Shown piece after piece: positions 1 through 9,617 of a stretch of DNA of 64,000 nt. The notes below the pieces were generated by a model. That model made no database searches. It saw nothing but the letters and a program-made list of their open reading frames with translations, and was not told the DNA's origin. Position 1 is the first letter of the stretch. Each line of letters starts with the position of its first letter. A program made the position numbers and the translations under genes. Source of the stretch: Arcobacter nitrofigilis DSM 7299 (GTDB taxonomy: Bacteria > Campylobacterota > Campylobacteria > Campylobacterales > Arcobacteraceae); the NCBI RefSeq assembly GCF_000092245.1, contig NC_014166.1:558001-622000 (forward strand). Reading direction: 5' to 3'.

Positions 1-1
1 T

Positions 2-919
2 AGTGATGTTCCAGATGGTGCAGATGAGAATGAAAATGTAGTATTAGAAACTATTGGAGAAAAACCAAACTTTTCTTTTGAACCAAAAGAGCATTGGGAT
101 TTGGGTGAAAGTAATGGAACACTAGATTTTATAAGAGGTGTAAAACTTGCAAAATCAAGATTTACAGCTATGAGAGGGCAAGCTGCAAAATTAGAGAGAG
201 CACTTATTAACTATATGCTTAAGTTTAACGCAGAACGAGGTTTTGAAGAGTGGTATGTTCCTTTTATGGCAAATACAAATGCTCTTCAAGGAACTGGGCA
301 ATTACCAAAATTTGGTGAAGATTTATTTAAAATTGAGGGTGAAGATTTGTATTTGATTCCAACTGCTGAGGTTGCTTTAACAAATCTTTATAATGATGAA
401 ATTATACCAGTAGAAGAGTTACCTTATCTTATGACTTCTTATACTCCTTGTTTTAGAAAAGAGGCTGGAAGTGCAGGAAGAGATACTAGAGGACTGATTC
501 GTCAGCATCAGTTTGATAAAGTTGAAATGGTAGCTATTACAACACAAGAACAAAGTGAAGAGGTATTTGAAAAAATGGTTGCTTGTGCAAGTGATTTATT
601 AACTTCACTTGGACTTGCTCATCAGAAAGTTATGCTTTGTACTGGGGATTTAGGATTTAGTGCTACAAGAACTATTGACTTAGAAGTTTGGTTACCAGGT
701 CAAGGTAAATATAGAGAAATCTCTTCTATTTCAAATACAAGAGATTTCCAAGCAAGACGAGCAAAAATAAGATATAAAGATGGTAAGAAAAATATTTTGG
801 CTCACACATTAAATGGTTCTTCTTTAGCAGTCGGGCGAACACTTGTGGCTATTATGGAAAACTATCAACAAGAAGATGGAACTATTACTATTCCAGAAGT
901 TTTAAAAAAATATATGTAA
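2..919 (+). CDS. serS: Seryl-tRNA synthetase, 3' part (5' end outside window)
   Basis: Charges tRNA-Ser (and tRNA-Sec where present) with serine in the cytoplasm. The frame is open from base 2, so the gene enters from the left and its N-terminal tRNA-binding coiled coil lies mostly outside the window. Visible are the catalytic-core entry HWDLGE, the class II motif 2 region [17 protein letters not shown] followed by QHQFDKVE, and the motif 3 region [18 protein letters not shown] near the C-terminus, in the usual order. The TTG at 101 lies inside this conserved core and is not the start. The gene ends directly in a hairpin shared with the convergent regulator. Identification is secure. Confidence 0.97.
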   Translation, partial: SDVPDGADENENVVLETIGEKPNFSFEPKEHWDLGESNGTLDFIRGVKLAKSRFTAMRGQAAKLERALINYMLKFNAERGFEEWYVPFMANTNALQGTGQLPKFGEDLFKIEGEDLYLIPTAEVALTNLYNDEIIPVEELPYLMTSYTPCFRKEAGSAGRDTRGLIRQHQFDKVEMVAITTQEQSEEVFEKMVACASDLLTSLGLAHQKVMLCTGDLGFSATRTIDLEVWLPGQGKYREISSISNTRDFQARRAKIRYKDGKKNILAHTLNGSSLAVGRTLVAIMENYQQEDGTITIPEVLKKYM

Positions 920-946
920 AAAGTAGAAATCTATTTTCTACTTTTT
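918..946. terminator. Bidirectional hairpin between serS and the XRE regulator
   Basis: A 12-bp inverted repeat (aaaaagtagaaa / tttctacttttt) with a short loop and A/T runs on both flanks. It lies just after the serS stop and overlaps the stop of the convergent regulator gene, so it can end transcription from both sides. Confidence 0.8.
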
Positions 947-1538
947 AAAAAGAAACTGGAGTAATTACAGATAAATAAGAGGCTTTTTTTGAACTTCTGT
1001 TTTCTATTTTATGTGGAATTTCAGGATTGAATCTTATACAATCACCCTGAGATAAGGCAAACTCTTTTTCATTTAAAGTAACAACAATCTCACCTTCTAT
1101 TACATAATCACACTCTTCACCACCTTTAGTGTGGGGAATCAACTCTTCAGTTATTCTATTTGGTTCCATATTTACTTGCAAGAATTCAATCTCACCTTGT
1201 AAATCAGGAACAAGCAATTCACAAGTATATTGAGGATCAGGGAAAGATATTTTTTTTCTTTGTTCTTTTCTTACAACATAAGAGTTTTCATTATCTAGAT
1301 TTTTTGGGCTTGTTGCCAAATCACTATCTTCACTGTTTGTAAATAAATGAGCAATAGTTACACCAAGAACCTTTGCAACTTTTCTTAAAGTTTCAACTGA
1401 ACCTTGTGTTGATCCACTTTCTAAAAGTGAAAGCATTCCATATGAGATACCAGCATCTTTGGCTAGCTCTTTTGCATTCATCTTTTTTTCTTTTCTAAGA
1501 AATTTTATTTTTTTACCAACATTAAATTCTTCAGTCAA
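945..1538 (-). CDS. XRE-family regulator with C-terminal cupin domain
   Basis: Predicted DNA-binding regulator of 197 residues. Residues about 8-66 form an HTH_3 domain (KKIKFLRKEKKMNAKELAKD, then GISYGMLSLLESG). Residues about 120-190 form a cupin_2 barrel with the stretch GGEECDYVIEGEIVVTL and a late PHKIENRS strand, presumably a ligand sensor. This HTH-cupin layout is that of PuuR-like regulators, which often control amine or amino-acid catabolism. It is divergent from a flavoprotein-alanine dehydrogenase operon, with palindromes in the 220-bp gap, so control of that operon and of itself is a reasonable inference. The ligand cannot be read from sequence. Confidence 0.85.
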   Translation of the reverse strand: MTEEFNVGKKIKFLRKEKKMNAKELAKDAGISYGMLSLLESGSTQGSVETLRKVAKVLGVTIAHLFTNSEDSDLATSPKNLDNENSYVVRKEQRKKISFPDPQYTCELLVPDLQGEIEFLQVNMEPNRITEELIPHTKGGEECDYVIEGEIVVTLNEKEFALSQGDCIRFNPEIPHKIENRSSKKASYLSVITPVSF

Positions 1539-1612
1539 AATTTACCCTTTAAGTAATAATTTTTATTCTAACATAAACTCTCTTAACCAAATAAAGTTAA
1601 ATTGTTTAATCA

Positions 1613-1654
1613 AATTAAATAATTTAATTAAAATTTGTATAAATTTTATACAAA
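1613..1654. promoter_or_regulatory. Two palindromes in the divergent regulator/flavoprotein gap
   Basis: Bases 1634-1654 form a perfect palindrome, two 10-bp arms (tttgtataaa / tttatacaaa) around one central T. Just to its left, 1613-1629 is another palindrome (aattaaat a atttaatt). Both lie 75-115 bp upstream of the XRE-cupin start and are candidate operators for it. The region is very AT-rich, which lowers the weight of the second palindrome. Confidence 0.5.
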
Positions 1655-1688
1655 AACTTGAGTAATATTAGAAAATATATGATAATAT

Positions 1689-1740
1689 TTAATTATATTA
1701 AAATATAAGTGCTTAAAGGTATTTATTTTAATATAATTAA
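1689..1740. repeat. Perfect 17-bp inverted repeat upstream of the flavoprotein gene
   Basis: Arms at 1689-1705 (ttaattatattaaaata) and 1724-1740 are exact reverse complements with an 18-nt spacer. The right arm ends 18 nt before the start codon at 1759. The short motif tataagtg follows each arm closely (around 1704 and 1744). It could be an operator or an mRNA leader hairpin that occludes or stabilises the start region. Confidence 0.5.
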
Positions 1741-1758
1741 CATATAAGTGGATAAAAG

Positions 1759-2895
1759 ATGTTTAATATCATTAAAAAGAATATTGTAATTATAGGTGGT
1801 GGTTATAGTGGTATTTCCTTGGTTGAGAAAATCAGTAACAATAAAGATTTTGAAGTAACTTTAATAAATAAAAATCTATATCATTTACATCAAACTGATA
1901 TTCATAAATATATAAGTGGACAATGTGAATTGGAAGATATATCTTTTAACTTAGAAATATATTGCAAAAATATAAAGATCAATTTTATTGAAGCTTTTGT
2001 AGAAGATATTGAGTTTAAAAGTAAAAGAGTAATTTTAAACAATAACAAAAATATAAAATATGATTATTTAGTTATTGCAACAGGAAGTGCTTCATTCTTC
2101 CCAAAACAAATAAAAAATATCCAAGAATATGCAGCTGATATAAAAGAACTAAATATGCTAAAAGAACAAAGAGCAAAATTTTTAGAACTTTTAGATTCAA
2201 AAGAGCAAGGCAAAAATATTGCAATCATTGGTGGTGGATTATCTGGTGTTGAGATTGCTTTAGAATTTGCAAACGTGATTAAAAAAAGAGCTTTATCAAA
2301 TAAAGATTGTCAAATTTCTTTAATTGAACAATTCCCCAATGTCTTGCCAAATATGAACTCTTTTTTAGTAAATCAAACAAAAAAAGCATGCGATAAACTA
2401 AATATCAAAAGATATCATGGGGCATTTGTTAATGAAGTGAAAGACAAGAAGATTTATTTAAGTGATTCTACTGAAATTCCATTTGATATGGTACTTTTTT
2501 TAATAGGAGTTTCTAGTGAAAAATTATCAAATGATGAAAGTGCACAAACAAATATTAAAAATCAATTTGTAGTTGATGAATATTTACGACTTGCAAATCA
2601 TGAAGAGGTTTTTGTTATGGGAGATGTGGCAGAAACTAAAGATAAAAATGGAAATTATGTTTTACCAACAGCACAAATAGCAAAATTGCATGCAAATATA
2701 GTTGCAGAGAATTTATTAAATTCTATAGAAGGTAACTTATTAATTAAAAATAAATCACAGACAAAAGGAGTTATGGTAGATTTGGCAAATAAAAATACAG
2801 TAGGAATAGTTTTAGGTATAAAAGTAAAGGGCTTCATAGCTTACTTTTTAAAAAGATATATAAGTAAAAGACACACAAAAATATTTAATTATTAA
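1759..2895 (+). CDS. NDH-2-like NAD(P)/FAD-dependent oxidoreductase
   Basis: Flavoprotein of 378 residues in the pyridine nucleotide-disulfide reductase superfamily. An N-terminal FAD-binding dinucleotide fold (IVIIGGGYSGISLVEKIS, residues about 9-26) is followed by the conserved YLVIATGSAS loop, a second NAD(P)-binding fold (IAIIGGGLSGVEIALEFA, about 155-172) and a VFVMGDVAE FAD-contact motif. This order fits single-subunit type II NADH dehydrogenases and related quinone reductases. The redox-active CxxC of disulfide reductases is absent. It is 13 nt upstream of alanine dehydrogenase and probably cotranscribed, so it could reoxidise NADH made by alanine oxidation; that link is inference. Confidence 0.85.
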   Translation: MFNIIKKNIVIIGGGYSGISLVEKISNNKDFEVTLINKNLYHLHQTDIHKYISGQCELEDISFNLEIYCKNIKINFIEAFVEDIEFKSKRVILNNNKNIKYDYLVIATGSASFFPKQIKNIQEYAADIKELNMLKEQRAKFLELLDSKEQGKNIAIIGGGLSGVEIALEFANVIKKRALSNKDCQISLIEQFPNVLPNMNSFLVNQTKKACDKLNIKRYHGAFVNEVKDKKIYLSDSTEIPFDMVLFLIGVSSEKLSNDESAQTNIKNQFVVDEYLRLANHEEVFVMGDVAETKDKNGNYVLPTAQIAKLHANIVAENLLNSIEGNLLIKNKSQTKGVMVDLANKNTVGIVLGIKVKGFIAYFLKRYISKRHTKIFNY

Positions 2896-2908
2896 AAAGG
2901 ATAAAAAG

Positions 2909-4015
2909 ATGAAAATAGGATTAGTAAAAGAGATTAAAGTACATGAGTATAGAGTTGGTTTAACACCTGATGATGTTGCTGCATATGTAAATAATGGACA
3001 TACAGTTTTTGTTGAAATTGATGCGGGTATTGGGGCTGGATTTGAGAATGAAGAGTATGTAAAAGCTGGGGGAACAATTGTTGAAGATAAACAAAAGCTT
3101 TTTGATGATTCTGAAATGATTGTAAAAGTAAAAGAACCATTGCCACAGGAGTATGATTTCTTTCATGAAGGTCAGATTTTATATACGTATTTACATATAG
3201 CAGCTGATAAACCACAAGCTGAAATGTTATTATCTAAAAAAATAAAAGCAGTAGCATATGAAACTATTACATCTGCTGAGGGTGGATTACCTTGTCTAAC
3301 TCCTATGAGTGAAATTGCAGGAAGATTAGCAGCTCAAGAGGGTGCAAAATATTTAGAAAAACCATTTGGTGGAAGAGGTGTTTTATTAGGTGGAGTTCCA
3401 GGTGTTCAAAAAGGTAATGTTGTAATTATTGGTGGTGGAATTGTTGGACTTAATGCTTGTAAAATGTGTGTTGGACTTGGTGCAAATGTTACAGTTATGG
3501 ATATCTCAGCTTCAAGATTAGCATATTATGATGACTTATTTGGTTCAAAAGTAAATACTTTATTTTCAAATAGATCAAATATATTAAAATCAATCAAAGA
3601 AGCAGATTTAGTAATTGGTGCTGTTTTAATTCCAGGTGCTGTTGCTCCTAAACTTATCTCTAAAGATGATTTAAAACTTATGAAGAAAAATGCAGTTGTA
3701 GTTGATGTTGCAATTGACCAAGGTGGTTGTTTTGAAACTTCAAAAGCTACTTATCATGATAATCCAACTTATGTGGTAAATGATGTATTGCATTATTGTG
3801 TTGCAAATATGCCAGGAGCTGTATCTTTAACTTCTACTTTAGCATTAACAGCTACTACCTTAAGACATGGTTTAGCAATTGCTAATAAAGGTTTAGAAAA
3901 AGCATTAGCTGATGATAAACACTTATTAAATGGTCTTAATACTTATGCTGGGAAATTGACAAATGAAGCAGTTGCAAAAAGTTTAAATATTACATATGAA
4001 CCTGTAACTTTCTAA
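2909..4015 (+). CDS. ald: Alanine dehydrogenase
   Basis: Cytoplasmic NAD-dependent oxidative deamination of L-alanine to pyruvate and ammonium, or the reverse. The 368-residue length is typical. The N-terminus MKIGLVKEIKVHEYRVGLTP carries the conserved E-x-R-V-x-x-TP signature of the family; VKVKEPLPQEY and YTYLHIAAD hold the conserved substrate lysine and histidine; the Rossmann loop is VVIIGGGIVGLNACKM at about residues 170-185; DVAIDQGGCFETS is the second signature. It follows the flavoprotein gene closely with an AAGGAT ribosome site and ends in a strong hairpin. Neighbouring amino-acid exporters and importer suggest an amino-acid utilisation block. Confidence 0.96.
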   Translation: MKIGLVKEIKVHEYRVGLTPDDVAAYVNNGHTVFVEIDAGIGAGFENEEYVKAGGTIVEDKQKLFDDSEMIVKVKEPLPQEYDFFHEGQILYTYLHIAADKPQAEMLLSKKIKAVAYETITSAEGGLPCLTPMSEIAGRLAAQEGAKYLEKPFGGRGVLLGGVPGVQKGNVVIIGGGIVGLNACKMCVGLGANVTVMDISASRLAYYDDLFGSKVNTLFSNRSNILKSIKEADLVIGAVLIPGAVAPKLISKDDLKLMKKNAVVVDVAIDQGGCFETSKATYHDNPTYVVNDVLHYCVANMPGAVSLTSTLALTATTLRHGLAIANKGLEKALADDKHLLNGLNTYAGKLTNEAVAKSLNITYEPVTF

Positions 4016-4033
4016 ATTAACTATAAATTTTTT

Positions 4034-4061
4034 AAAGCCAATAATTTATATTATTGGCTTT
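4034..4061 (+). terminator. Intrinsic terminator after ald
   Basis: Stem aaagccaataa / ttattggcttt with a 6-nt loop, followed by a T-rich stretch. It closes the flavoprotein-ald operon. Confidence 0.85.
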
Positions 4062-4108
4062 AATTTAATATTACTTTTGTATAATTTTTCCTTTTTTAAG
4101 GAATCTTC

Positions 4109-4738
4109 ATGTTTGATTATATAAATATATCAATTTTAGCAATTTTTATACCAACTTTCTTTTTTGTTTCAATTACTCCAGGAATGTGTATGACTTTATC
4201 TTTAAGTATGGGGATGAGCATTGGTTTAAAAAAAACAATGTATATGATGGTAGGAGAACTTTTGGGAGTAGGGTTAGTTGCCACTTCTTCAGTTATTGGT
4301 GTCGCTGCTATTATGCTAAATCATCCAACTATTTTTTTAGTTTTAAAATATTGTGGAGGAGCTTATTTAATATATTTAGGTGTAACTATGTGGTTATCAA
4401 GAGGAAAAATGGCTTTAAATTTAGAAGAGTGTAGTTTTAATGTTTCTAGAAAGAATCTTGCTATACAAGGTTTTGTAACAGCAATTGCAAATCCAAAAGG
4501 CTGGGCTTTTTTTATCGCTTTATTACCACCATTTATTGATGAAAATTTAGCTTATGTACCCCAATTAGCTGTTTTGATATTTTTGATACTTTTACTTGAA
4601 TTTTCTTGTTTGATTATATATGCCACAGGTGGAACTACTTTAAGAAAGTTATTACAAAACTCTTCAAATGTAAAACTATTAAATAAAATAGCTGGTTCTA
4701 TGATGATAGGAATAGGAATTTGGTTAGCCTTAACCTAA
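4109..4738 (+). CDS. LysE/RhtB-family amino-acid exporter
   Basis: Inner-membrane exporter of 209 residues with about six hydrophobic segments. The N-terminal stretch ends in SITPGMCMTLSLSMG, the family signature near the end of the first helix; GGAYLIYLGVTMW closes the third helix; AIANPKGWAFFIALLPPFI is the conserved central motif of the family (N-P-K). Substrates in this family are amino acids or their analogues; the exact one cannot be read. It has its own upstream gap after the ald terminator and a TAAGGA ribosome site. It is convergent with the chemoreceptor gene, only 12 bp away. Confidence 0.88.
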   Translation: MFDYINISILAIFIPTFFFVSITPGMCMTLSLSMGMSIGLKKTMYMMVGELLGVGLVATSSVIGVAAIMLNHPTIFLVLKYCGGAYLIYLGVTMWLSRGKMALNLEECSFNVSRKNLAIQGFVTAIANPKGWAFFIALLPPFIDENLAYVPQLAVLIFLILLLEFSCLIIYATGGTTLRKLLQNSSNVKLLNKIAGSMMIGIGIWLALT

Positions 4739-4750
4739 ATTCCTATAAAA

Positions 4751-6991
4751 CTATTTTTTTCCATTAAATTTACTCTCATTTACATTTTCCACAACTTTAT
4801 TTGCAATTTCATTTGTATCATTTGAGATTTTATTGGTCTCTTCAGCTACTTGGGCATTTTGTTGTGTAAATTTATCTAAATTGTTTATAGTCTCACTAAT
4901 ACTAATCATTGCTTCAGTTTGTTCTTTTGCTCCACTTGCAACATCATTAATGATTATATTCGTTTCATTTATTTTCTCTTCTAATTTCTCAAATCCAGTA
5001 ATCATACTAGTACTAATCTCTTTACCCTCTAGAGTTTGTTGACTAGCTGATTCAACTAAATCTTTTATTTCCTTAGCTGCTTCTGCACTTCTTGAAGCTA
5101 AATTTCTCACTTCTTGTGCAACAACGGCAAATCCTTTTCCAGCTTCTCCTGCTGTTGCTGCTTCAACAGCTGCATTAAGTGATAGAATATTTGTTTGGAA
5201 AGCTATTTGATCAATTAAAGCAATTGATTCATTGATAGTCTGAACTTTTTCATTTATTTGATCCATAGCTAAAACAGTTTTATTAGCAAGCTCTTTACCT
5301 AAACTTGATGATTCTTTAGTTTCAGAAGAGATTGTAAACATATTTTGTGCTTTTTGGCTAGTTTGATTTACATTTGCTGTAACTTCTGTAACAGAAGCTG
5401 CCACTTCTTCCAATGAAGCTGCTTGATTTGTAGCATTTTTACTTAAGACAGTAACATTATTTGATAATTCACTTGCTGTATCTCTTAATTTTATTCCATC
5501 TTCTTGATTATTTAATAGCATATGGGTAATAATACTATTCATTATTGCAATTTCGTAACCAATTTTACCATTAGTTTCTTTCTCAAGATTTTTAGTAAAA
5601 TCTTTTTTTGCATATTGTTCTAAGACAGAACTTAGTTCATTTATATCTCTTCCTACAAACTCTTCTAAATTGTGTAGCATATTATTTATAAGATCTTTTA
5701 ATTCATTTAAAGATGGAGTATTACTCGTGGCTTCAATTCTATTATATAAATGTCCTTTACTAATATCATTTACTACTTCTTTTACATTTGAAATTAGATT
5801 TTTATCTTCTGTCAAATTAGCTTTTGTTGCTTCAATATTTTCATTAATAACTTTTGCCATATTACCAATTTCATCTGCAGTTTTAATATCAATTTTTGCA
5901 ACATCATCTTTTGTTTGGTTTAAATATGAAAAGAAATCTAATAAACCATTTTGAAATTTTGCCAATGGCTTTGAAACCATTTTATTCATTAAAACAAAAA
6001 TTACAACTTGTAAAAGAACAGTTAAAATAATTGTAGCAATAATAAACATTATTTGAACTTTTTCTGCTATTGCTAAAAATTCATCTTCATTTGAACCTAC
6101 TACAATAGTCCAATCCCACTTATCATAAGTAGTAAAGGCAGCAATCTTTTTCGTTGTTGTATTATTTTCAACATAGTTATAATGAATAACACCATTTTTC
6201 TTTTTTAGAATTTCTTGAATAAAGTTTTTATTATCTGCATCTTTTAAATTAAATACATTTTTACCTTCTAAAGATTTATGAAGAATTAAATTTCCTTTTT
6301 TATCAAGAATATAGATATATCCAGTATCCCCAATAATTACTTTTTTTAACTCCTTTTTTAGTGTTTCTAAGCCTTTTGTGAAATCATATCCAATATATAA
6401 AGCTCCAATTATCTCATTATCTTTTATAATAGGTGAATAAATAGACATATATGTTTTCCCAGCAATTTTTTCTAAGCCAACAAATTTCTCTTTATTCTCA
6501 ATCTTTTTATAAATTTTCCCATTTGGGTCAATTTTATTTACTAAAATTCTTTCACCTTTTTCATCTAATATAGAAGATGAAATATTTGTATATTGATTTT
6601 CATCTTTAACATATACAGCAGAAATGGCACCTGTCAATTCTTTAAATCGATCAACCCTTCCAAAAGATTTATTTAACATTGCAAATCCATCATAAAGAGT
6701 TAATGTTTCAACACCATTTATTTTAATTTTATTTGTTCCTCTTTTTCTTAAGTTTAAAAAAGATTTTTCAAATACTTGAAAAAGTAATAGGGCATTTTCT
6801 TCTAGTGTATCATTATATATTTTTGTTGTTTGAAGGTAGTCTCCCGCTTGAGATTGTAAATTTTTTTCTAAATCATTTATAATACTTGTTTTAATACTAT
6901 TTGTCATCATAACAGTAAAAATAATCATTACTATTATAAGAGTAATTCCAATTAAAATTGAAAACTTTTTATTTATTGAGTTATTAATCAT
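4751..6991 (-). CDS. Methyl-accepting chemotaxis protein with large periplasmic Cache region
   Basis: Chemoreceptor of 746 residues. A first membrane helix (about 12-32) is followed by a periplasmic sensor of about 280 residues with two Cache-like blocks: one ends in YMSIYSPIIKDNEIIGALYIGY, here noted only by its core IIGALYIGYDF, the other contains GDTGYIYILDKKGNLILH. A second membrane helix lies near 312-337. The cytoplasmic part has HAMP-like and linker segments, then the signalling hairpin tip [39 protein letters not shown]. It couples ligand sensing to CheW/CheA. The C-terminus (ESKFNGKK) has no CheR tether pentapeptide. The ligand is unknown; Cache receptors often bind amino or organic acids. 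Confidence 0.95.
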   Translation of the reverse strand: MINNSINKKFSILIGITLIIVMIIFTVMMTNSIKTSIINDLEKNLQSQAGDYLQTTKIYNDTLEENALLLFQVFEKSFLNLRKRGTNKIKINGVETLTLYDGFAMLNKSFGRVDRFKELTGAISAVYVKDENQYTNISSSILDEKGERILVNKIDPNGKIYKKIENKEKFVGLEKIAGKTYMSIYSPIIKDNEIIGALYIGYDFTKGLETLKKELKKVIIGDTGYIYILDKKGNLILHKSLEGKNVFNLKDADNKNFIQEILKKKNGVIHYNYVENNTTTKKIAAFTTYDKWDWTIVVGSNEDEFLAIAEKVQIMFIIATIILTVLLQVVIFVLMNKMVSKPLAKFQNGLLDFFSYLNQTKDDVAKIDIKTADEIGNMAKVINENIEATKANLTEDKNLISNVKEVVNDISKGHLYNRIEATSNTPSLNELKDLINNMLHNLEEFVGRDINELSSVLEQYAKKDFTKNLEKETNGKIGYEIAIMNSIITHMLLNNQEDGIKLRDTASELSNNVTVLSKNATNQAASLEEVAASVTEVTANVNQTSQKAQNMFTISSETKESSSLGKELANKTVLAMDQINEKVQTINESIALIDQIAFQTNILSLNAAVEAATAGEAGKGFAVVAQEVRNLASRSAEAAKEIKDLVESASQQTLEGKEISTSMITGFEKLEEKINETNIIINDVASGAKEQTEAMISISETINNLDKFTQQNAQVAEETNKISNDTNEIANKVVENVNESKFNGKK

Positions 6992-7148
6992 TATATTCCT
7001 TATTTTGTATATTAAATTTTATAGTTAAAAAAGTTTTCTTAAGAGTATTTATTTGTATTTAAACTAAGAATAGAATATTCTTTAGTTGTTTTAAGAAGAT
7101 AATAGATAATCATTGACATAATCCTAATATTGAAAACTTAAAAAGTAG

Positions 7149-7763
7149 TTATGCCTTAATAATTAAAGCGCCACCAGCTGTAATCATTACACTACCAGCT
7201 GCAATATTCATTTTTCTTTTTGCACTTTTACTTTTAAACAAACTTCTTGCTCCACTTGCACTATATGCATAAAAGAGTAAAACACAAGCAATTACAAGAG
7301 CCGTAACCAATGATATAATAACAATATCAAGTGTACTTAAAGTAGTTAAATTTACAAAAGTAGGTAAAAAACCTAAATAAAAGAGTATAACTTTTGGATT
7401 GCTTAGTGTTATTAAAAGTCCTGTTATAAAGTTCTTTTTCCATGACAATTCTTGCACACCTTTTACATCGGTTTGTTTTTCTTTTGAAGTTAAAATTTTA
7501 TAACCTAAGAAAAGAAGGTATATTCCACCCAAATATTTTACAAGTATAAAAAAATCACCCATTATAGATGCAATTGCACTTAGTCCGAAAATTGCTGATA
7601 ATAAAAAGATTAAATCACCAAGTATGATTCCAAATACTACAAAAGCAGCATTTGAAAAACCTGAAGCTAATGCTCTAGAGACTGTAGCAAACACTCCAGG
7701 ACCTGGAGTAATTGCTAATAAGAACATAGCACCTGCAAATGCAAATATATTTAATAGGCTCAT
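7149..7763 (-). CDS. LysE/RhtB-family exporter, last gene of the aap cluster
   Basis: Membrane exporter of 204 residues with about six hydrophobic segments. It shows the family signature AITPGPGVFATVSRAL near residues 17-32, KYLGGIYLLFLGYKIL in the third helix region and LSNPKVILFYLGFLP in the fourth. The start is 12 nt downstream of the ABC ATPase gene aapP, so the exporter is probably cotranscribed with an importer of amino acids. It is a different paralogue from the exporter at 4109. A likely role is overflow export or release of one amino acid while taking up others, but the substrate is not readable. Confidence 0.88.
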   Translation of the reverse strand: MSLLNIFAFAGAMFLLAITPGPGVFATVSRALASGFSNAAFVVFGIILGDLIFLLSAIFGLSAIASIMGDFFILVKYLGGIYLLFLGYKILTSKEKQTDVKGVQELSWKKNFITGLLITLSNPKVILFYLGFLPTFVNLTTLSTLDIVIISLVTALVIACVLLFYAYSASGARSLFKSKSAKRKMNIAAGSVMITAGGALIIKA

Positions 7764-7775
7764 TTTTATCCTTTT

Positions 7776-8522
7776 TTAGTGGTCTAAAATTTGCTCTAAA
7801 AACTGTTTTAATCTATCAGATTGAGGATTATCAAAAAATTCAGTTGGAGTATTTTCTTCAACTATTTGTCCTGCATCCATAAATATAACTCTATCAGCAA
7901 CTTTTTTTGCAAATCCCATCTCATGAGTTACACAAACCATAGTAATACCATCATCTGCAAGTTCAGTCATTACATCTAGAACTTCTCCAATCATTTCTGG
8001 ATCTAGGGCAGATGTTGGTTCATCAAATAACATTATGTCAGGGTTAATACACAAACATCTTGCTATTGCAACCCTTTGTTGTTGTCCACCAGATAATTGA
8101 TTTGGATATTTATGCGCTTGTTCTGCAATTTTTACTCTTTCTAAGTAATGCATTGCAGTTTCTATTGCTTGTTTTCTTGGAGTTTTTGATACCCAAGTTG
8201 GAGCTAAAATAAGATTTTCCAAAATCGAAAGATGTGGGAAAAGATTAAAATGTTGGAATACCATTCCAACATGAGTTCTTATCTCTCTGATTCTTTTCAC
8301 ATCTTCTGTTAACTCTAAACCAGCAACATACATTTCACCTTCTTGAAAGGCTTCTAGTCTATTCATACATCTAATTGTTGTAGATTTACCAGAACCTGAA
8401 GGTCCACAAATAACGATTCTCTCGCCTTTTTTTACTCTTAAGTTAATGTCTTTTAGTACATGGAAGTCCCCATACCACTTATTAACATTAGTCATTTCTA
8501 TCATATAATCTAAATTACTCAT
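7776..8522 (-). CDS. aapP: General L-amino-acid ABC transporter, ATP-binding protein
   Basis: Cytoplasmic ATPase of 248 residues that drives the AapQM permease. Walker [11 protein letters not shown] at about 39-48, Q-loop [12 protein letters not shown] signature [13 protein letters not shown], Walker [14 protein letters not shown] and the switch histidine VTHEMGFA are all present, with the E-M-x-F-A pattern usual in polar amino-acid transporters (GlnQ/AapP type). Genes run aapJ-Q-M-P on the minus strand with 15 nt between M and P. The Aap assignment, rather than a simple Gln system, rests on the two unusually long permeases. Confidence 0.92.
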   Translation of the reverse strand: MSNLDYMIEMTNVNKWYGDFHVLKDINLRVKKGERIVICGPSGSGKSTTIRCMNRLEAFQEGEMYVAGLELTEDVKRIREIRTHVGMVFQHFNLFPHLSILENLILAPTWVSKTPRKQAIETAMHYLERVKIAEQAHKYPNQLSGGQQQRVAIARCLCINPDIMLFDEPTSALDPEMIGEVLDVMTELADDGITMVCVTHEMGFAKKVADRVIFMDAGQIVEENTPTEFFDNPQSDRLKQFLEQILDH

Positions 8523-8537
8523 AATCTTTTCCTATTC

Positions 8538-9617
8538 TTATTTATGATCTGTATTAAATCTGTTTTCTACTGATTGTGCATATTTCGACATTGTAAAACA
8601 AATTATCCAATAAATCATGGTTACAAAAACATAACCTTCTGTTTCAAATCCTAACCAGTGTGGATCTGATGTTGTTAATGTTACCATTGCTAAAACATCA
8701 AATAATCCAATAATCAATACAAGCGTTGTGTCTTTAAATAGTGCAACGAATGATCCAACGATATTTGGAATTGATATTTTTAGTGCTTGTGGTAAAATAA
8801 CTAATCCCATCGCTTGCCAATATGAAAGACCCACTGAGTCTGCTGCTTCATACTGTCCTTTAGGAATTGCTTGTAATCCACCTCTTACAACTTCTGCAAG
8901 GTATGCAGCTTGGAAAAGAGTAACCCCAATTAATGCTCTTAATAACTTATCAAAAGTCACACCTTCAGGGAAAAATAAAGGAAGAATTACAGATGACATG
9001 AATAATAGAGTAATTAAAGGTACACCTCTAATAAATTCAATATATAAAACACTTATTGTTTTGATTATAGGCATATTTGATTGTCGTCCAAGGGCAAATA
9101 TAATCCCAATTGGAAAAGATACAACAATACCAACAGATGCAACAACCATCGTAAGCATCAATCCACCCCATTTTGTTGTTGGAACTACTTCCAATCCTAA
9201 TCCACCATGGATTAAAATAAATGAAACAATAGGGAACAAAATAAGTATACTAGCTCTTACTTTTATATGTTTAATTTTTTTAAATAATACTATTGAAGCT
9301 ACAAAAAGACCTAAAATTAGGTTTGGTCTCCAATATAAATTTTCTGGATAAAATCCATACATAAATTGATTAAATTTTTCATAAATGAAAATCCATCTTG
9401 CACCATGTTTTGTTATCTCTTCTTTTGTCCCAGTCCATGTTGCATCAAAAATCATCCAATTTAACAATGGTGGAACAATATAGTAAAGTAATACAAGAGA
9501 TAAAATAGTCAAAATTGAACTAACTGGTGAAGGGAAAAGATTTTCTTTTATCCACTTAACAGGTCCACTTACTCCTAAAGGAGCAGGTCTTGTTTCTAAT
9601 TTTTCATAAATTGCCAT
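8538..9617 (-). CDS. aapM: General L-amino-acid ABC transporter, permease AapM
   Basis: Inner-membrane permease of 359 residues, longer than common His/Gln permeases because of an N-terminal extension with extra membrane segments, as in AapM. The C-terminal transport domain has FIRGVPLITLLFMSSVILPL and the EAA loop (EVVRGGLQAIPKGQYEAADS followed by LGLSYWQAM-type residues), which contacts the ATPase. Its start codon shares one base with the stop of aapQ (TAATG), so the two are translationally coupled. It forms the channel with AapQ. Confidence 0.92.
   Translation of the reverse strand: MAIYEKLETRPAPLGVSGPVKWIKENLFPSPVSSILTILSLVLLYYIVPPLLNWMIFDATWTGTKEEITKHGARWIFIYEKFNQFMYGFYPENLYWRPNLILGLFVASIVLFKKIKHIKVRASILILFPIVSFILIHGGLGLEVVPTTKWGGLMLTMVVASVGIVVSFPIGIIFALGRQSNMPIIKTISVLYIEFIRGVPLITLLFMSSVILPLFFPEGVTFDKLLRALIGVTLFQAAYLAEVVRGGLQAIPKGQYEAADSVGLSYWQAMGLVILPQALKISIPNIVGSFVALFKDTTLVLIIGLFDVLAMVTLTTSDPHWLGFETEGYVFVTMIYWIICFTMSKYAQSVENRFNTDHK

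Noticed and set aside
8728-9351. Long antisense open frame of 207 codons within aapM
   Set aside because: Shadow of a gene with clear ABC permease motifs; composition is Pro/Ile/Asn-rich and has no domain.
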